Shown: positions 1 through 10,571 of the stretch, piece after piece
Numbering within the stretch: the stretch's first letter is position 1
Layout of the letters: every line of letters begins with the position of its first letter
DNA from: Aplectana chamaeleonis
Lineage: Eukaryota; Nematoda; Chromadorea; Rhabditida; Cosmocercidae
Direction: 5' to 3'
Length of the DNA stretch: 64,000 nt
NCBI GenBank assembly: GCA_029168955.1
Contig: JAPDOI010001152.1
Coordinates: forward strand, 62,001 to 126,000
Program-made: the position numbers and the translations under genes
The notes under the pieces: model-generated
Told to the model about the DNA's origin: nothing
Database searches by the model: none
Seen by the model: the letters and a program-made list of their open reading frames with translations, nothing else

Positions 1-825
1 ATACTGAAAAATTAGAAATGTTTTTCGCCAGATTTCCATACCCAATGTACCTTCAAAAACGCCTATCAGTCTGTAGAAAATCCGGAAGCGAACCTCATAA
101 TTCTATTCAGCGCCCAAATTACCTTTTCCCCCCTTTAGCAAAGTTTGAGTGAAAGCATAGTAGAAGCTTTGCACGAACTGATAGCGTTTCGGACGTTTAA
201 AAATATGTTCCAGATTTGACTTAAAATCCTACCTAGTTTGGAATTTGGGACGCTGATCACAAATCTGAGATTTATTTGTCGTTTTTTAGAAGTTTTTGAC
301 TTGATTTGTTCCAAGCTTCCCATTGGAGAAGTTTGATGGCAAATCGCGACTTTCAACGGTTTTCGGAGCGCTACCATAGGTATGGCTCAAATTGTTTTTC
401 TGGGACTTATTTGGAGTGCTTAACACGAATATGTGGTCCGTTTATCGATTGTTGACAGATTACGGTAGAATACGGTGAATATACGGTAGTTTGGTCTATG
501 TTTCAGATTTCAGTCAAACTTTATATTCGGGGCGGTGAATACGAACTTGACGTCCACTTGTCGATTTTCGAAATACTAGAGTTTGTCTTGCCCCTTAAAT
601 GGTATGTCACCTACCATAACGTACAGGAAACCTCAGAATTTCGATAGACGGACTTCGGACTTGTGTTCAGCACCTAGATTATCACTACATACAAGTTTTG
701 AGCCGAATCCGCAAATTTTCCTTGAAAAAATCTTGAAAATTTCGTCGGAGTAGGCATTGGATTGATGCGTAACTATAGGTTTTAATAACGCGTTTTTCTT
801 CAGGAAAAATTGGCGTTTCGTCCTC
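1..825. other. No gene recognised
   Basis: AT-rich sequence with no recognisable protein similarity, RNA gene or long repeat. A short TACGGT-rich patch lies near 470-490. Open frames here are short and show no codon or motif signal. Confidence 0.5.
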
Positions 826-879
826 TCAATATTTGTATAAAAACAATCCTCAATATTTAGTTAAGAAATCCGTCTTGAA

Positions 880-2319
880 ATTCACACTCATATTCGCCAT
901 ATTATGCTCTACCACTATGAGAAGGGAGGCACCGCAGCCCAGTCAACTGATAGTGCAGTACGGAAGTGGTTTGTTTGCTTTGAATCGGGTGACACTAGTT
1001 TGGAGGATAAAGAAGGAAAAGGTCGGCCATCGAATTTTGATGATCAAGCACTTCTGACAGCCGTCGAAGAGGACGAAAGCCTGACAACGCGAATGCTGGC
1101 TGAAGACTTCAATGTCAATCAATCAACGATCGTTGGACGCCTGAAGAAGCTTGGAAAGGTATGGAATTCGGCTGGAGGGTGCCCATGAGCTCTTCGACAA
1201 CAACAAAGCCGAACCGATTTACTGCAGCAAAACGAACAAACACCATTTTTGAAGAATCTTGTCGCTGGTGAGGCTTCTGTTCAAAAACGTGAAAAGGAAG
1301 AAGAGCTGCGTTTTGCCAGGTGTTCCCCTAAAGGAATCCCAAAAGACGTGCACTGTAAGAATGCTGTGTGGTGTGTGTGGTGGGACAGAAGCGGAACCCT
1401 CATTGGGAAGTCATTTTGAATGGCATTCGTTATTGGTTTCACGACGCAGATGAAGTTAAACAATGGAGAATCCCTGACAGAAATGACAAGCAGCGATTCA
1501 ACATACACAGCAACGTCTATCTGTATCGCCTTAAAGGCGCAGTCCAAGCTTAGGGACGAAATCTGAGATTTCCGTATAATTGTGAAGTAGGCCCATCCTA
1601 GATAGCACCTGCCAAGTGCCAGCTCTCATTTCCTCCGAATAAGCGAGATATAAGAGGAAGCCACACTGGGGCGCCCTCACCTGAAAGCCACTTTGACACG
1701 CCCCTCTTACGATCTTTCGAGCTCAACAGTGGCAAGATGAGCGATGGCTTTTGATCAATAACCCCGTTCTTCCCTTGATTTGCAGCCTCTCCCTTCTGTC
1801 GGCTAGCATACATCGGTCGCAAATGAAGGAAGTTACAAGCCTCGGACAACTCGTCCACAATGCTTACGCAGCTCAATTTTCGAGGGGCCATAGCTCCGTA
1901 CCTGGGGGATCTTGTACGATCCCAGAGACATCATTGGAACTGGCGTGAGACTGCTCTCAAGATAGGGAGAAAAACATAAAATCGATACTGAGGTTGGACT
2001 GAGCCTTTAACGCTGCAATCGAAGCGAAAAGACCGCGCAAAAAAAACCATATCGTGTTCACGATAACGGCCGTCCACATGTTAAGCGCCGTGTAATCGAA
2101 TCCATTACCAATAAGGGATGGTATCTGCTCCCACATCCGCCATACTCACCGACAGAAGCACCAATGGACTATCATACCAATCACTCTTTGAAAAATTGGC
2201 AAAGAAACAAAGCAGTCTACGACGACTTGAATGATTTGGTGGCTGATGCTAAAGCGTGGATTGCCTACAAGAGTTGTGAAATCTTCGCACGTGGAATCGA
2301 CCAACTGCCGAGAAAATGA
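880..2319 (+). pseudogene. Mariner transposase pseudogene (interrupted, frameshifted)
   Basis: Remnant of a mariner cut-and-paste transposase. The N-terminal helix-turn-helix region reads HIRHIMLYHYEKGGTAAQ (889-942) and continues through VRKWFVCF and LEDKEGKGRP to about 1188. Frameshifts follow, but the typical CVWWD segment is visible near 1370-1385. After the nested MITE, 2050-2319 encodes HDNGRPH and YSPTEAPMDYH. Exactly 34 residues separate the Asp of HDN from the Asp of MDYH, the mariner D34D spacing, so both of these catalytic Asp are kept. The position of the first catalytic Asp, normally in TGDE, reads AGEA. With frameshifts, an insertion and a lost catalytic residue it cannot encode active enzyme. 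Confidence 0.85.
1531..2010 (+). mobile_element. TTAA-flanked MITE, family A copy 1
   Basis: A 480-bp non-autonomous element with TTAA at both edges. Its ends are inverted repeats: AGGCGCAGTCCAAGCTTAG on the left, and the reverse complement of CTTGGACTG-type sequence (TTGGACTGAGCCT) on the right. No coding capacity is evident. It sits inside the mariner transposase. Removing the element with one TTAA rejoins the flanks as CGC CTT AAC GCT GCA, giving R-L-N-A-A in mariner frame, so both boundaries are exact to the base. Related copies are at 10087, 10568, 22643, 32647 and 39668. Confidence 0.88.
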
Positions 2320-2603
2320 GGAGCAATTCTTGAAGTGTATGGTGACTATACTCTCGAATTATCATTTAGACATGTTTTAATTAAATATTGTTATTGTTTT
2401 TCTTGAATACAGATATATTATAAAAAAAAACGTTCCATAATTATGCATTAACCCAATATCTTCACCTTGCCTTGAAAAACGCGTATAACTCTTTTCAGGG
2501 TGGTTTTAGTAGACATCTGCAAAGACCATAATTGGATTGTACGCCGGAAACGGTTCTGGAAATCACACTTCATCCGGAATGGCCAGGATGACTAGAACCC
2601 TAG

Positions 2604-3296
2604 TAAGGGGTCGTTTACACTTCCGCCGCCAAGCGGCGCGGCGAAGTGCATTCCTATAAGGGGTGGTTTATATTTCCGTCGCGGCGCGGCGAGATGCAAT
2701 ACAGCCATATCGATCAAGCGGCTTCGCCTGGCGGCGCCGCAAGGCGTTTAGAGTTTTTCTGCTCGAAATCTTCCAACGGTGCCGCACCCGGCCGCCGCCT
2801 AGGTGCTGCCGCGCCGCTCGAGGAAAGCAGGCGGCGCGGCGGCCGCGTGCGATCCGCATTGACATAGTATGCTTCTTTTGCTGTTATTTCAAACACATTC
2901 TCAATTTCGTTCCTCTAATTCATCTCTAAAATTCCCTCCAAGGTCCTGGGCGTTGTTTAGAGTAGGCTGGGTTGTGACAAGCTCATTTTTTTAGCTTTTG
3001 AAATCTTTTTTCTAAAGAGGAATCAATTTCGAAGACTCTACTGCCTTTGGGTGCTGTGTTATGGTACGAAAAATTATAGATGTTTCTTTCGCACAAAAAA
3101 TCATTCATTACAATCGACCTTGTGTTATGTCAGAGCTACTCCAGGCTGTGTTTAACGTCATTCTGCGACGTCGCCGCGTAAATTCGACGCAGCCCGATTA
3201 TACATCCTGGTGGCGCGATTTTTCAAGCGGCGCGGCGCGCCGCGCCGCCCCACCTATTGCCGCCCCGCCCCGCGGCGGGAGTATAAACAACCCCTA
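2604..3296. mobile_element. GC-rich terminal-inverted-repeat element (family Q)
   Basis: The left end TAAGGGGTGGTTTATA (2656) is the inverse of TATAAACAACCCCTTA-like sequence at the right end (3281-3297, reading GTATAAACAACCCCTAA). Both ends continue into CGCCGCGGCGCGGCG-type sequence. A second partial left end starts at 2604, so one copy may be broken or duplicated. The interior (about 2860-3220) is AT-rich and non-coding. The sharp rise in GC at both ends contrasts with the flanks. Confidence 0.6.
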
Positions 3297-3869
3297 AGAC
3301 TCCATTTAAAGGGCGACAGCAACATTTATCCATTACACTGCATTGAAAACAGTCACTTTTGAATGAGATAATGACAGCGTAAAGAAAAGAATTTGTTTTT
3401 GGCAATAATATGGATGCTGGGGTGGCAATCATGAAATAGCTGTTAATTTTGAATTTCTGATATTAGAATACAGAATCCGCGGTGATATGCTCCGAATATT
3501 CAGTACTCGAGGCTGATGCAATTAGGGTTAGTTTGTTTTTTTTTAAAATTTTTTTTCGTTAACTCGCTTGTCTTTCGTTTCTCTTCTACATCCACATTGT
3601 CGGCCGAAGAGTAAGACAGGACGCCCCTGGATTCGTCTGTTTCAAGTTTGTAAAGTGCTAAACCTTCCTCGTCAATACCACTGCGAAGAGGATGGGACGT
3701 GAAAAGAACTTCTGTAATAGTCAGCAAGGTTAGCGCAAACTCGATAAGCATGTGCTACTACGTAGTGTTAAATAATTATTGGCACGCAGATGCTGACGTT
3801 TTTCAATAAAAAGCGCCACTGTGGATTTGAGAATAACAGAAATGGATGCATTCAATCATACTAGCGACA
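3297..3869. other. No gene recognised
   Basis: AT-rich sequence with poly-T runs near 3535-3560. I see no supported gene, RNA or repeat. Confidence 0.4.
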
Positions 3870-4570
3870 ACGCATGAGAGTAGCCAGATCTGGAAAAATC
3901 CGCCATCTGCTCGAATACCGGCTCGAAGTCGTCTCAAGAAGACGTTCTCTCAGGAAATTTGCCGCGTCAGTGCCGATAAAGTACCGCAATCCTCGACTGT
4001 GCAGCGATAGTTCCGCGATAGTACCGCAGCTGCTCCGTGATCAAACGATTTCGTAGCCGTGTCTTAAGCCTCGACATCGCCGCGATAGTACCGCAGCGGC
4101 TCCGCGTTATTACCGCGCCGGGTCCGCAAGAATGCAGCAGCGAACCCGCGCGGAGTACGATGCACTTTCCTGTGTGGTGAGACGTAATTCTCGCCGGTTC
4201 AATTACCCAAGTTTGAGGTACATTCCGTATTTCCTTGGTTGCAGAAGCGGCGGTAACCTCTGTCCCTATTAGACAGAGGACGTAACGACTGCAGGTGCGT
4301 ACTTTTGTTCTTAGGCCCCCTAGTTGTATTATCGTTCTCAAGAAGCTTCATATCAGATACTATCCCGGAGCCGCAGCGGCACTCTCGCGGAGCCGAAGCG
4401 GCACCGTCTCATCGCCTCTACGGCTCCGCGGTAGTTCCATCGCGGCTCCGCGGTAGTGCCGGCGTGGCTCCGCGATAGTGCCGCTTCGGTGCCAGTAGAC
4501 TGCGAAGCGGCACTGTCGCGGAGCCGCAGCGGCAATATCTCTCAGAGTCGTAGCAGTCACGGAGCTAGTC
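3870..4570. repeat. Diverged GC-rich repeat of CTCCGCGATAGTACCGCAGC type
   Basis: Many imperfect copies of units such as GCTCCGCGATAGTGCCGC and CGGAGCCGCAGCGGCA occur on both strands at 4015-4140 and 4365-4545. They can form many small hairpins. The reading frames across it are by-products of the repeat. The middle portion (4150-4340) is not repetitive and holds the SL1-like sequence. Confidence 0.6.
4196..4217 (+). other. SL1-like spliced-leader sequence (21 of 22 bases)
   Basis: This 22-mer matches the nematode SL1 spliced leader at every base but the fifth (C instead of T). GTACATT follows directly, so a GT donor sits at the right place for an SL RNA gene. A perfect 8-bp hairpin (CCTCTGTC/GACAGAGG, about 4257-4280) lies downstream. 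No canonical Sm site or 5S rRNA neighbour was seen. It may be an SL RNA gene, a pseudogene, or the end of an inserted trans-spliced sequence. Confidence 0.45.
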
Positions 4571-5925
4571 GTCATCCATTTCATTCAAGGACTTCTTGAA
4601 AACAGCTTCCCAGTGAGCTAATTTTGTATGTCGAGATTCACAGACCTCAGACTCGGTCACGGTACACAATAAAAAGTCGAGTAGGTGCAGGTTTGACTAG
4701 CAAGACGGTAATCCATCGCTTGAATTGATTTTGCATTGTGTTTATACCCATGGCATGGTGTGAAGCGCCAGGATCTGATGCCGAATCGGAAAGTTCAACA
4801 GTAGATCGAAATATCTCCAGGATTGTTTTTCTGCCAACTTATTAATTGATTTTCTTGCCAGAATCCACAAGAAGCGGCGGAGTTCTGACCTCGCTAGCGA
4901 TGCCCCAAAAACCATCACAGAAGTCGTATGAGCCGTCCGCAAGCGATGTTTTCCTGCAGTAAGACCTCACTGATCCTTCTGACTGCAGTCCTTTCGTTTT
5001 GGCATTTCCTTATCCATTGCACACTGATAATTGGTTCCAATAAAAAAAGGCCACGACGCAAAGCGTGATTACTGTGCTACTGTGCAAGAGCTTCGCTGTG
5101 CAAGCGCTTTTGGTCTCTCTTCAGTCTTTTGTCGGCGAACAGCAGACGGGTCTTCTCTATATAGTATGAACAAAGGATCAGCGTCTTCCTGACGAAATCC
5201 CAGGCGGCTCCTAAGTACAGATTCCTCTCTCTATCTATTCACTTCATCGACAGTCGAGAATCGCGTTTGACTCGGACACCCACTCTCTTGACAACCTCAG
5301 ATGTGCGAACACTGATCTTTATGCTCGATAAGCATTGTCAGAGATTGGGAAAAGCTGGCGAAGACGACTGATTGTAGATTCTGGATAAGTCTTAGCTGAT
5401 TGGCGGTATGTCTAGTTTTGTGCTTCAGGGCGTAGTTATACACCGGCGGAACGTTGCGGGAGTAGCAAGACTCTACCCCTTATGTGCGTCCTAACTGATC
5501 TGTGGCATGCCAGAAGGAAGAGTTGTCCCAGAAAAAACGAGCAGGAAGCCCGCGCCGAGCAGTTATACACGCCGGGGCACTGTAAATGTATCCTGGCGGG
5601 ACCTACTATGTTGGACATTTGCTAATTTCCATCAGTTAATTATTTTTCAGATCTAAATTTGTTAAAATATCACCAAAACGACATAATGAACACTGCTACA
5701 ACAAGAGCAATACCTATCTAGCCTAGTGACTTTCTGCAATAAACAAGTGATAGAGGGGTGAAACATTGATAAAATACAATTGAAACGCCCGGAAATTTTT
5801 TAGTCTGCAAAATTGCATTTTAAGACGTCAACGACGAAATATTGCAGACGAGCCTCTGATACATGCAGCAAGCGGCGGCAATGTCATCACGGGACGTTTT
5901 CATTAAGGGGTCTGCAGAGTTGCTG
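4571..5925. other. No gene recognised
   Basis: A mixed-composition stretch. Short inverted words are present (for example GTTATACACCGGCGG near 5436 and GTTATACACGCCGGGGC near 5563), but I could not define an element. No open frame shows recognisable motifs. Confidence 0.35.
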
Positions 5926-7440
5926 AGACCGGTCAGTGGTTGCCGAGCGTCAACTTTGACGCGGCGACAAACATGTTTCGAAACATTATCGTCGCTGCGT
6001 CGGTTGTCGCTCTCTGGCAGTGATGCAGGGCCGTCGCGGCGTCAATACCCGTCGTCGCCCTTCACTCCGCGTCGGTCGCCATCGTCGCCGAATGTAATCG
6101 GTATTACATCACCCAGTGCTGTTCGTCGCTGCGAGCAAGGCCGCGAATTCAACTCTGCAGAACCCTTTAGGCCCTTTCAGATTGGCGTCGCTGCGAAATT
6201 CGCGGAGTCGCTCTTCAGAGCGAGTTAAAAAGAGCGTTGCCCATTATTACTCGTCGCCGCATCGTACCTATTTCTGTCTCTCGCGTCTCTTATTTCTTCG
6301 CCACCCTCTAGCTTCGATTGAAGCGAATAAACATATTGGCATGCCATCCCTAGCGCGAAATGGTTTTTGTAAAACGTCGTTGCTATGGAAATCTTTTCAG
6401 GTGAAGGTGTCTCTGACGGTGCTAATTTTCGCGGATATAATAATATAAGTGGCCGTTTCTTATTGATCATTTGAGCATTTCGTCGGTACGCTCTTTTTTA
6501 CTTCACATCGATGCTCCGTTTTTTTCCTATTTTTTATTCGACTTCAGGCTCCCAGCTACAATAGGCCGCGAATAAAGCTGGCTTTTTCCAAACAGAAGAG
6601 CGCCAGCACTTCAACGAATATGCCAAAACTGAAAATGTTTAATCGAAAATGACGCTTAAAACATTTGACACGAATTCGAAAAAAAACCGAGCAGCGATGT
6701 GCAGTTCAAAAATGCATGCGGAAAAAATGATGTTGGTCCAGTACTGCGCGCAGAATAGTAAATAAAAACTAGCAACGCTGAACAATACACCAGAAACAAG
6801 ATCAACACCGTCAGGATAGCCTTTACGAAAGATTTTTATAAAAATAAACATAGCGGGAGCGAAAATCAATTGAATGTCATGACGAAATAAATCCTGGATG
6901 GCAAATAGTTACTGAAATAGGTAAAATAAATGTTTCTGCAAGGGGTTAATGGGTAGATAGTAACGAAGGAACACTAACTAAAACGAAGAAATAACAGCGA
7001 CAAATAGTGACAGCGACAAAAATGGTGGAGACCATTTCCCTCGCAGAACGTCGCTGCCGTCGCTCCCAGCTCGCGGCGAAGCTCGCTCGGCTTGCGCACT
7101 CTGAGAGCGCGGCGCTCGCTCCCGTGGGTGGTGGCCATCGTGTATCAGCACCCATGAGGAGGCGGGAGAGATGGGGGAGGAGCCAGGGTCCTGATTGAAC
7201 GCAACCCGGGCTAGCCCCGGCCTCCGGCTGTTGCGGCCAATCAGGGACCTCGCTCCTTCCCCGTTTCTCCCGCCTCCTCAGGGGTGTTGATACACGATGG
7301 CCATCACCTGCTCCCGTCGCTCGGCACGGCTTGCGCTGCACAGCACCCCTCCCCCTCCCCCATCTCTCACCACGTCGCCGCGAGAGCGAATTTTTCTGCG
7401 ACGCCCTTTGAAAGGCCCTATTTCGCTGGTGTATAATTAA
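5926..7440. repeat. GTCGC-rich low-complexity region, probably a decayed element
   Basis: The words GTCGC, CGTCGC and GCGAC recur densely at 5940-6260 and again at 6990-7100 and 7310-7410. The segments CCCTTTAGGCCCTTTCAG (about 6164) and CCCTTTGAAAGGCCCTATTTCGC (about 7406) look like related terminal parts. The AT-rich centre (6450-6950) holds no convincing gene. Palindrome H1 lies inside the right part. Confidence 0.4.
7124..7308. mobile_element. Short palindromic element, family H copy 1
   Basis: An imperfect palindrome of about 185 bp. The left arm starts GGTGGCCATCGTGTATCA and the right arm ends TGATACACGATGGCCATCA. Each arm carries a CCTCCTCC/GGAGGAGG tract and an ATTGG/CCAAT word near the centre. 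The second copy at 16191-16367 has the same layout, so this is a dispersed foldback element rather than a local hairpin. Confidence 0.7.
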
Positions 7441-7853
7441 GACTTAAAACTTGGTGTTGCAATGATGGCGCCACACGTCGGATTAGCCCTCACAATACTA
7501 TCTAAAAAATAATATCTTTAGAATAATTGTGAGAAATACAGAGCTGAAACACAAACGAACCAAAAAAAAACAGCAGGGATCACAACATCGAAAATCCTTG
7601 AGAAAAAAAGAAGCTAATTAGCGCGCCAGTATTTTCGAAACACCCTGTATCGTGAACAAGCAGGAACCTAAGCGTCGTACTTATGGGGAGCGCTTCATGG
7701 TTTGTCCAAAACGATGAAGTTTCTTTCGCAACAAAGTTAACAATACTCGGTACTTCTCTTCTTATTATGTAATGAAGAGTGGGTTCCACGTTCGACTTTC
7801 AATAAATCTCGGCATGATATGGTATTGTAGTGGCACTTGATTGAGCAATTGTC
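7441..7853. other. No gene recognised
   Basis: AT-rich sequence between the GTCGC-rich region and the Penelope-like element. No supported feature. Confidence 0.4.
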
Positions 7854-7875
7854 CGAGATGATACAGTTTTATTCA

Positions 7876-7910
7876 GCTAACGTTTCGGCGTTTTCGCCTT
7901 CGTCGGAGCC
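7876..7910 (-). ncRNA. Hammerhead-like motif of the inverted Penelope arm
   Basis: On the minus strand the order is GGCT, CCGACGA, A, GGCG-AAAA-CGCC, GAAACGTT, AGCC. This matches a minimal hammerhead: stem I GGCT/AGCC, a CUGANGA-like core with C at the U4 position, a perfect stem II, and GAAAC. An extra A is bulged at the base of stem II. The core U-to-C change predicts weak or no cleavage. Penelope-like elements are known to carry hammerhead motifs. Confidence 0.5.
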
Positions 7911-8303
7911 TGGAATGCGAAAGACACATAAGGATTTAGCCGACCAAGCACTATTTCACAGCAAATAGAGAAAGTCTTCAAGAAAATAGGCGAAACACAA
8001 CGTCGTAAGGCATTTTTAAGGGTACTAACCTTCAGAAAACAGACCAAGGCCTGCCAGACACCCCCGGTTGAACTCAGATGGCGGGTGAATGAGCGGGACC
8101 ACATCAGACCACCCACCTCGTTAGCCTTCAGAAGGCCGATTAAGCCCATTGGCAAATCAAAACCCACAAAGGTCAACAAAAGGGGCTAGTTCTTGAGTTA
8201 TCGCCACACATTCGTCCTTTCTGTTAATTTGGGGATTTCTGGAGTTTATCCAGAAGGCCTCCAGAGTTCTGCGAGCAGCGATATCAGCAGCGATATCAGC
8301 GAT

Positions 8304-8642
8304 ATGAGCACAGGGGTGGTCTATCTGATAACCTGTCAGATGTGCGGGGAGGAGTATGTGGGAGAAACCAGCAGGCATCTTTGTGTAAGGATTAAAGAGC
8401 ACTTGGATGGCCTTAGGAACTCCAAGGTTTCTACTCCATTGGGGGAACACCGGGTGCGCGTGCATGAAAACAGCCGTTTCGATGTAGGTGTCACGATCCT
8501 TGCACGGGAACCAGATATCGCTGCTCGCAGAACTCTGGAGGCCTTCTGGATAAACTCCAGAAATCCGCAAATTAACAGAAAGGACGAATGTGTGGCGATA
8601 ACTCAAGAACTAGCCCCTTTTGTTGACCTTTGTGGGTTTTGA
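8304..8642 (+). pseudogene. GIY-YIG endonuclease domain, C-terminal fragment of a Penelope-like protein
   Basis: From ATG 8304 the frame encodes a GIY-YIG nuclease domain ending at the natural stop (8640-8642). Visible motifs are GVVYLITC (GIY position), YVGETSR (YIG position), the catalytic-type Arg in RIKEH, and the terminal NPQINRK segment. In Penelope-like elements this domain follows the reverse transcriptase and nicks target DNA during insertion. Upstream in-frame sequence (8193-8300) is antisense of the inverted arm, not real protein, so I start at the ATG just before the domain. The domain itself has no stop or frameshift, but without the transcriptase it is a fragment. The second, more degraded family member is at 47240-48593. 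Confidence 0.8.
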
Positions 8643-8880
8643 TTTGCCAATGGGCTTGATCGGCCTTCTGAAGGCTAAGTGGTCTGATGTGGTCCCGCTC
8701 ATTCACCCGCCATCTGAGTTCAACCGGGGGTGTCTGGCAGGCCTTGGTCTGTTTTCTGAAGGTTAGTACCCTTAAAAATGCCTTACGACGTTGTGTTTCG
8801 CCTATTTTCTTAAAGACTTTCTCTATTTGCTGTGAAATAGTGCTTGGTCGGCTAAATCCTTATGTGTCTTTCGCATTCCA

Positions 8881-8914
8881 GGCTCCGACGAAGGCGAAAA
8901 CCCGAAACGTTAGC
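8881..8914 (+). ncRNA. Hammerhead-like motif near the Penelope 3' end
   Basis: Same arrangement as the inverted arm: GGCT, CCGACGA, stem II 5' strand GGCG, AAAA loop, GAAACGTT, AGCC. The 3' strand of stem II has lost one G (CCC instead of CGCC), so this copy is less well paired than its inverted partner. Confidence 0.45.
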
Positions 8915-9050
8915 CGAATAAAACTGTATCATCTCGAAGAGTGGGTTGTTCATCTATACAACTCTCTTTCTGAAGCTGTCGCACTGCGGACACTTTACAG
9001 TTGGTAGAAAATGCTTGTAAGCTTTTCGACTTAGAAAATTGAGAAATCGC

Positions 9051-9532
9051 TTAAAGGCAGCAGACACGCTCAAAAATGGTATCGATTTTATGACATAAAT
9101 CAAAGGTTTGGAGCTGGTTGTATTGGGATCTGACGTAAAAACGGACGAAAACTGTGTGCAAATAGAGGAATAACGGTTATTTTGCTATCAGGTGAAAGTG
9201 GACCAGTTTTACGGCGCGCGGCTGAAACAGCGAATATTAGCTACAAAGCGGTTGAGATAGAGAAGCCGATATACTCTTACAGCCTGTACTGGAACGTTCA
9301 CCTCGTTGGAAGCATCAAAAACCAGCCAAAGGGACCGTATTAGTACTATCAATCTGGACGAGTTTGTCTTTTGGGGCGGGGTTGCAGAAATTTTTCGATT
9401 TACATTGCTGAAATTTAGTAGTTTTGACTCGTTTTTGACGCTTCCAAAGGCGTGAGCAGTCTACTAGGAGCCATGCGACTTCAGACAAGTAGTTATCTCA
9501 AAAACTTTTTCGAGCGTGTCTGCTTCCTTTAA
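9051..9532 (+). mobile_element. TTAA-flanked MITE, family C copy 3
   Basis: A 482-bp element with TTAA at both edges. The left end is AGGCAGCAGACACGCTC and the right end GAGCGTGTCTGCTTCCT, an inverted pair with one change. Its interior aligns with copy C4 (19916-21477). No protein is encoded. Confidence 0.75.
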
Positions 9533-10086
9533 GAATAATTGGTGTTTATGCATGTGTGAGTTAGAGGCGGATCACTACGATGACAACACTAGTTTACCGA
9601 GACGGGAAATTTTGAGTGATATGCGAATTTTTCTACAAATATTGATATCAGAATGAGTGGCACGTAGACTAGACGCAAAATACCGTGAGGTACCGATTGC
9701 CACAAAGCCATAAATGCTTTTGAACTTTCATTGCAGAGTTCGAGTCGGTCGGTCTGATGTAGAAATGCAACTGATATGATCATTTCATGACCTTGTAGCA
9801 ACCGGTACCGCACGGTCTTTGGAGATTAGTGGCACGCGTAAATAGAGGTCGAGAATCCAACGCTTACTCACTCGTGGATCAGTATCAAATAATTTACCAT
9901 TAAATCCTCGAAGCACACAGCAATGGTCGTTTTCGGACAGAAACAGTAGAAGGTCACGTGATCATGATTCTTTTTAAAAATGCAGTATCTCTGAAAATAA
10001 CTAATAACTTGCTGATGCTGTTCATATGCCCTACTGTGGTTTATGATGAATTTTGCTAACTATGGATTATTCTTGAGAGGGTTCCC
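9533..10086. other. No gene recognised
   Basis: Sequence between two MITEs. No supported gene or repeat. Confidence 0.4.
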
Positions 10087-10571
10087 TTGAAGGCACAGTC
10101 CAACCTGAGGGACGAAATTTGAATTTTCCACATAGTTGTGAAGCACGCTCACCCTATATAACACCTGCAAAATGCGAGCTCTCAATTCCTGCGGATAAGC
10201 GAGATATAGGAGGAAGCCACATTGGGGCGCCCACCTGGAGAAGCCACTTTGGCACGCCCCTTTTACGATCTTTCAAGCTGAACAGTGGCGAGATGAGCGA
10301 TGATTTTCGGTCAACAAAACCGTTCTTCCCTTTATTCTCAGCTTCTCTATCCGTTCAGGTTAGCTCGCATATATCGGTTGCGACTGACAGAAGTTACAAG
10401 CCACGGACAACTCGTCCACCATGCTTCCGCTGTTCAATTTTCGAGGGGCCAGAGCTCCCTTCCCAGAGGGTCTTGTACGATTCCAGAGACATCATTGGAA
10501 TCAGTGTGGGACCGTTTTCAAGATAGGCTAGAAAACTGATAAACGATTCTTAGATTGGACTGTGCCTCTAA
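10087..10571 (+). mobile_element. TTAA-type MITE, family A copy 2
   Basis: The left edge is TTGA (10087-10090) then AGGCACAGTCCAACCTGAG. The right end is TTGGACTGTGCCT followed by CTAA, which is also the left edge of the next element. It has the same body as copy A1, including CGAGCTCTCAATTCCTGCG-type sequence and AAGCGAGATATAGGAGG. Length 485 bp, non-coding. Confidence 0.82.

Larger units (their letters stand above)
826..2460 (+). mobile_element. Degenerate mariner-family DNA transposon, split by a nested MITE
   Basis: A decayed Tc1/mariner-superfamily element reading on the plus strand. Transposase-like sequence runs from about 880 to 1530 and resumes at 2011-2319, with a 480-bp MITE (1531-2010) between the halves. 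About 140 bp of AT-rich 3' sequence follows the stop. I could not identify its terminal inverted repeats, so the outer limits are approximate. The element is older than the MITE inserted into it. Confidence 0.8.
7854..8938. mobile_element. Penelope-like retroelement 3' end with an inverted duplicate
   Basis: The right half (about 8286-8938) is the 3' end of a Penelope-like element: a GIY-YIG coding segment, then about 300 bp of 3' UTR. The left arm (7854-8284) is an inverted copy of the last 430 bp (8515-8938), including the end of the coding region. The arms differ by few substitutions and a small indel near 8125/8675. Both outer ends read CGAGATGATACAGTTTTAT in opposite directions. Partial copies with inverted terminal segments are a known habit of Penelope-like elements. 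The reverse transcriptase part is absent. Confidence 0.8.

Noticed and set aside
5863..6228. 121-codon Ser/Arg-rich plus-strand frame
   Set aside because: Generated by GTCGC-type low-complexity sequence; no motif support.
6637..6898. Hydrophobic minus-strand frame of about 76 codons, possibly a membrane-protein exon
   Set aside because: No ATG at the start; the best acceptor (CTATTTCAG) would put a stop in frame at once. The AT-rich composition explains the hydrophobic residues.
8157..8606. 149-codon minus-strand frame similar to the plus-strand one
   Set aside because: It comes from the inverted copy of the Penelope 3' end; the central part is antisense of the nuclease domain.
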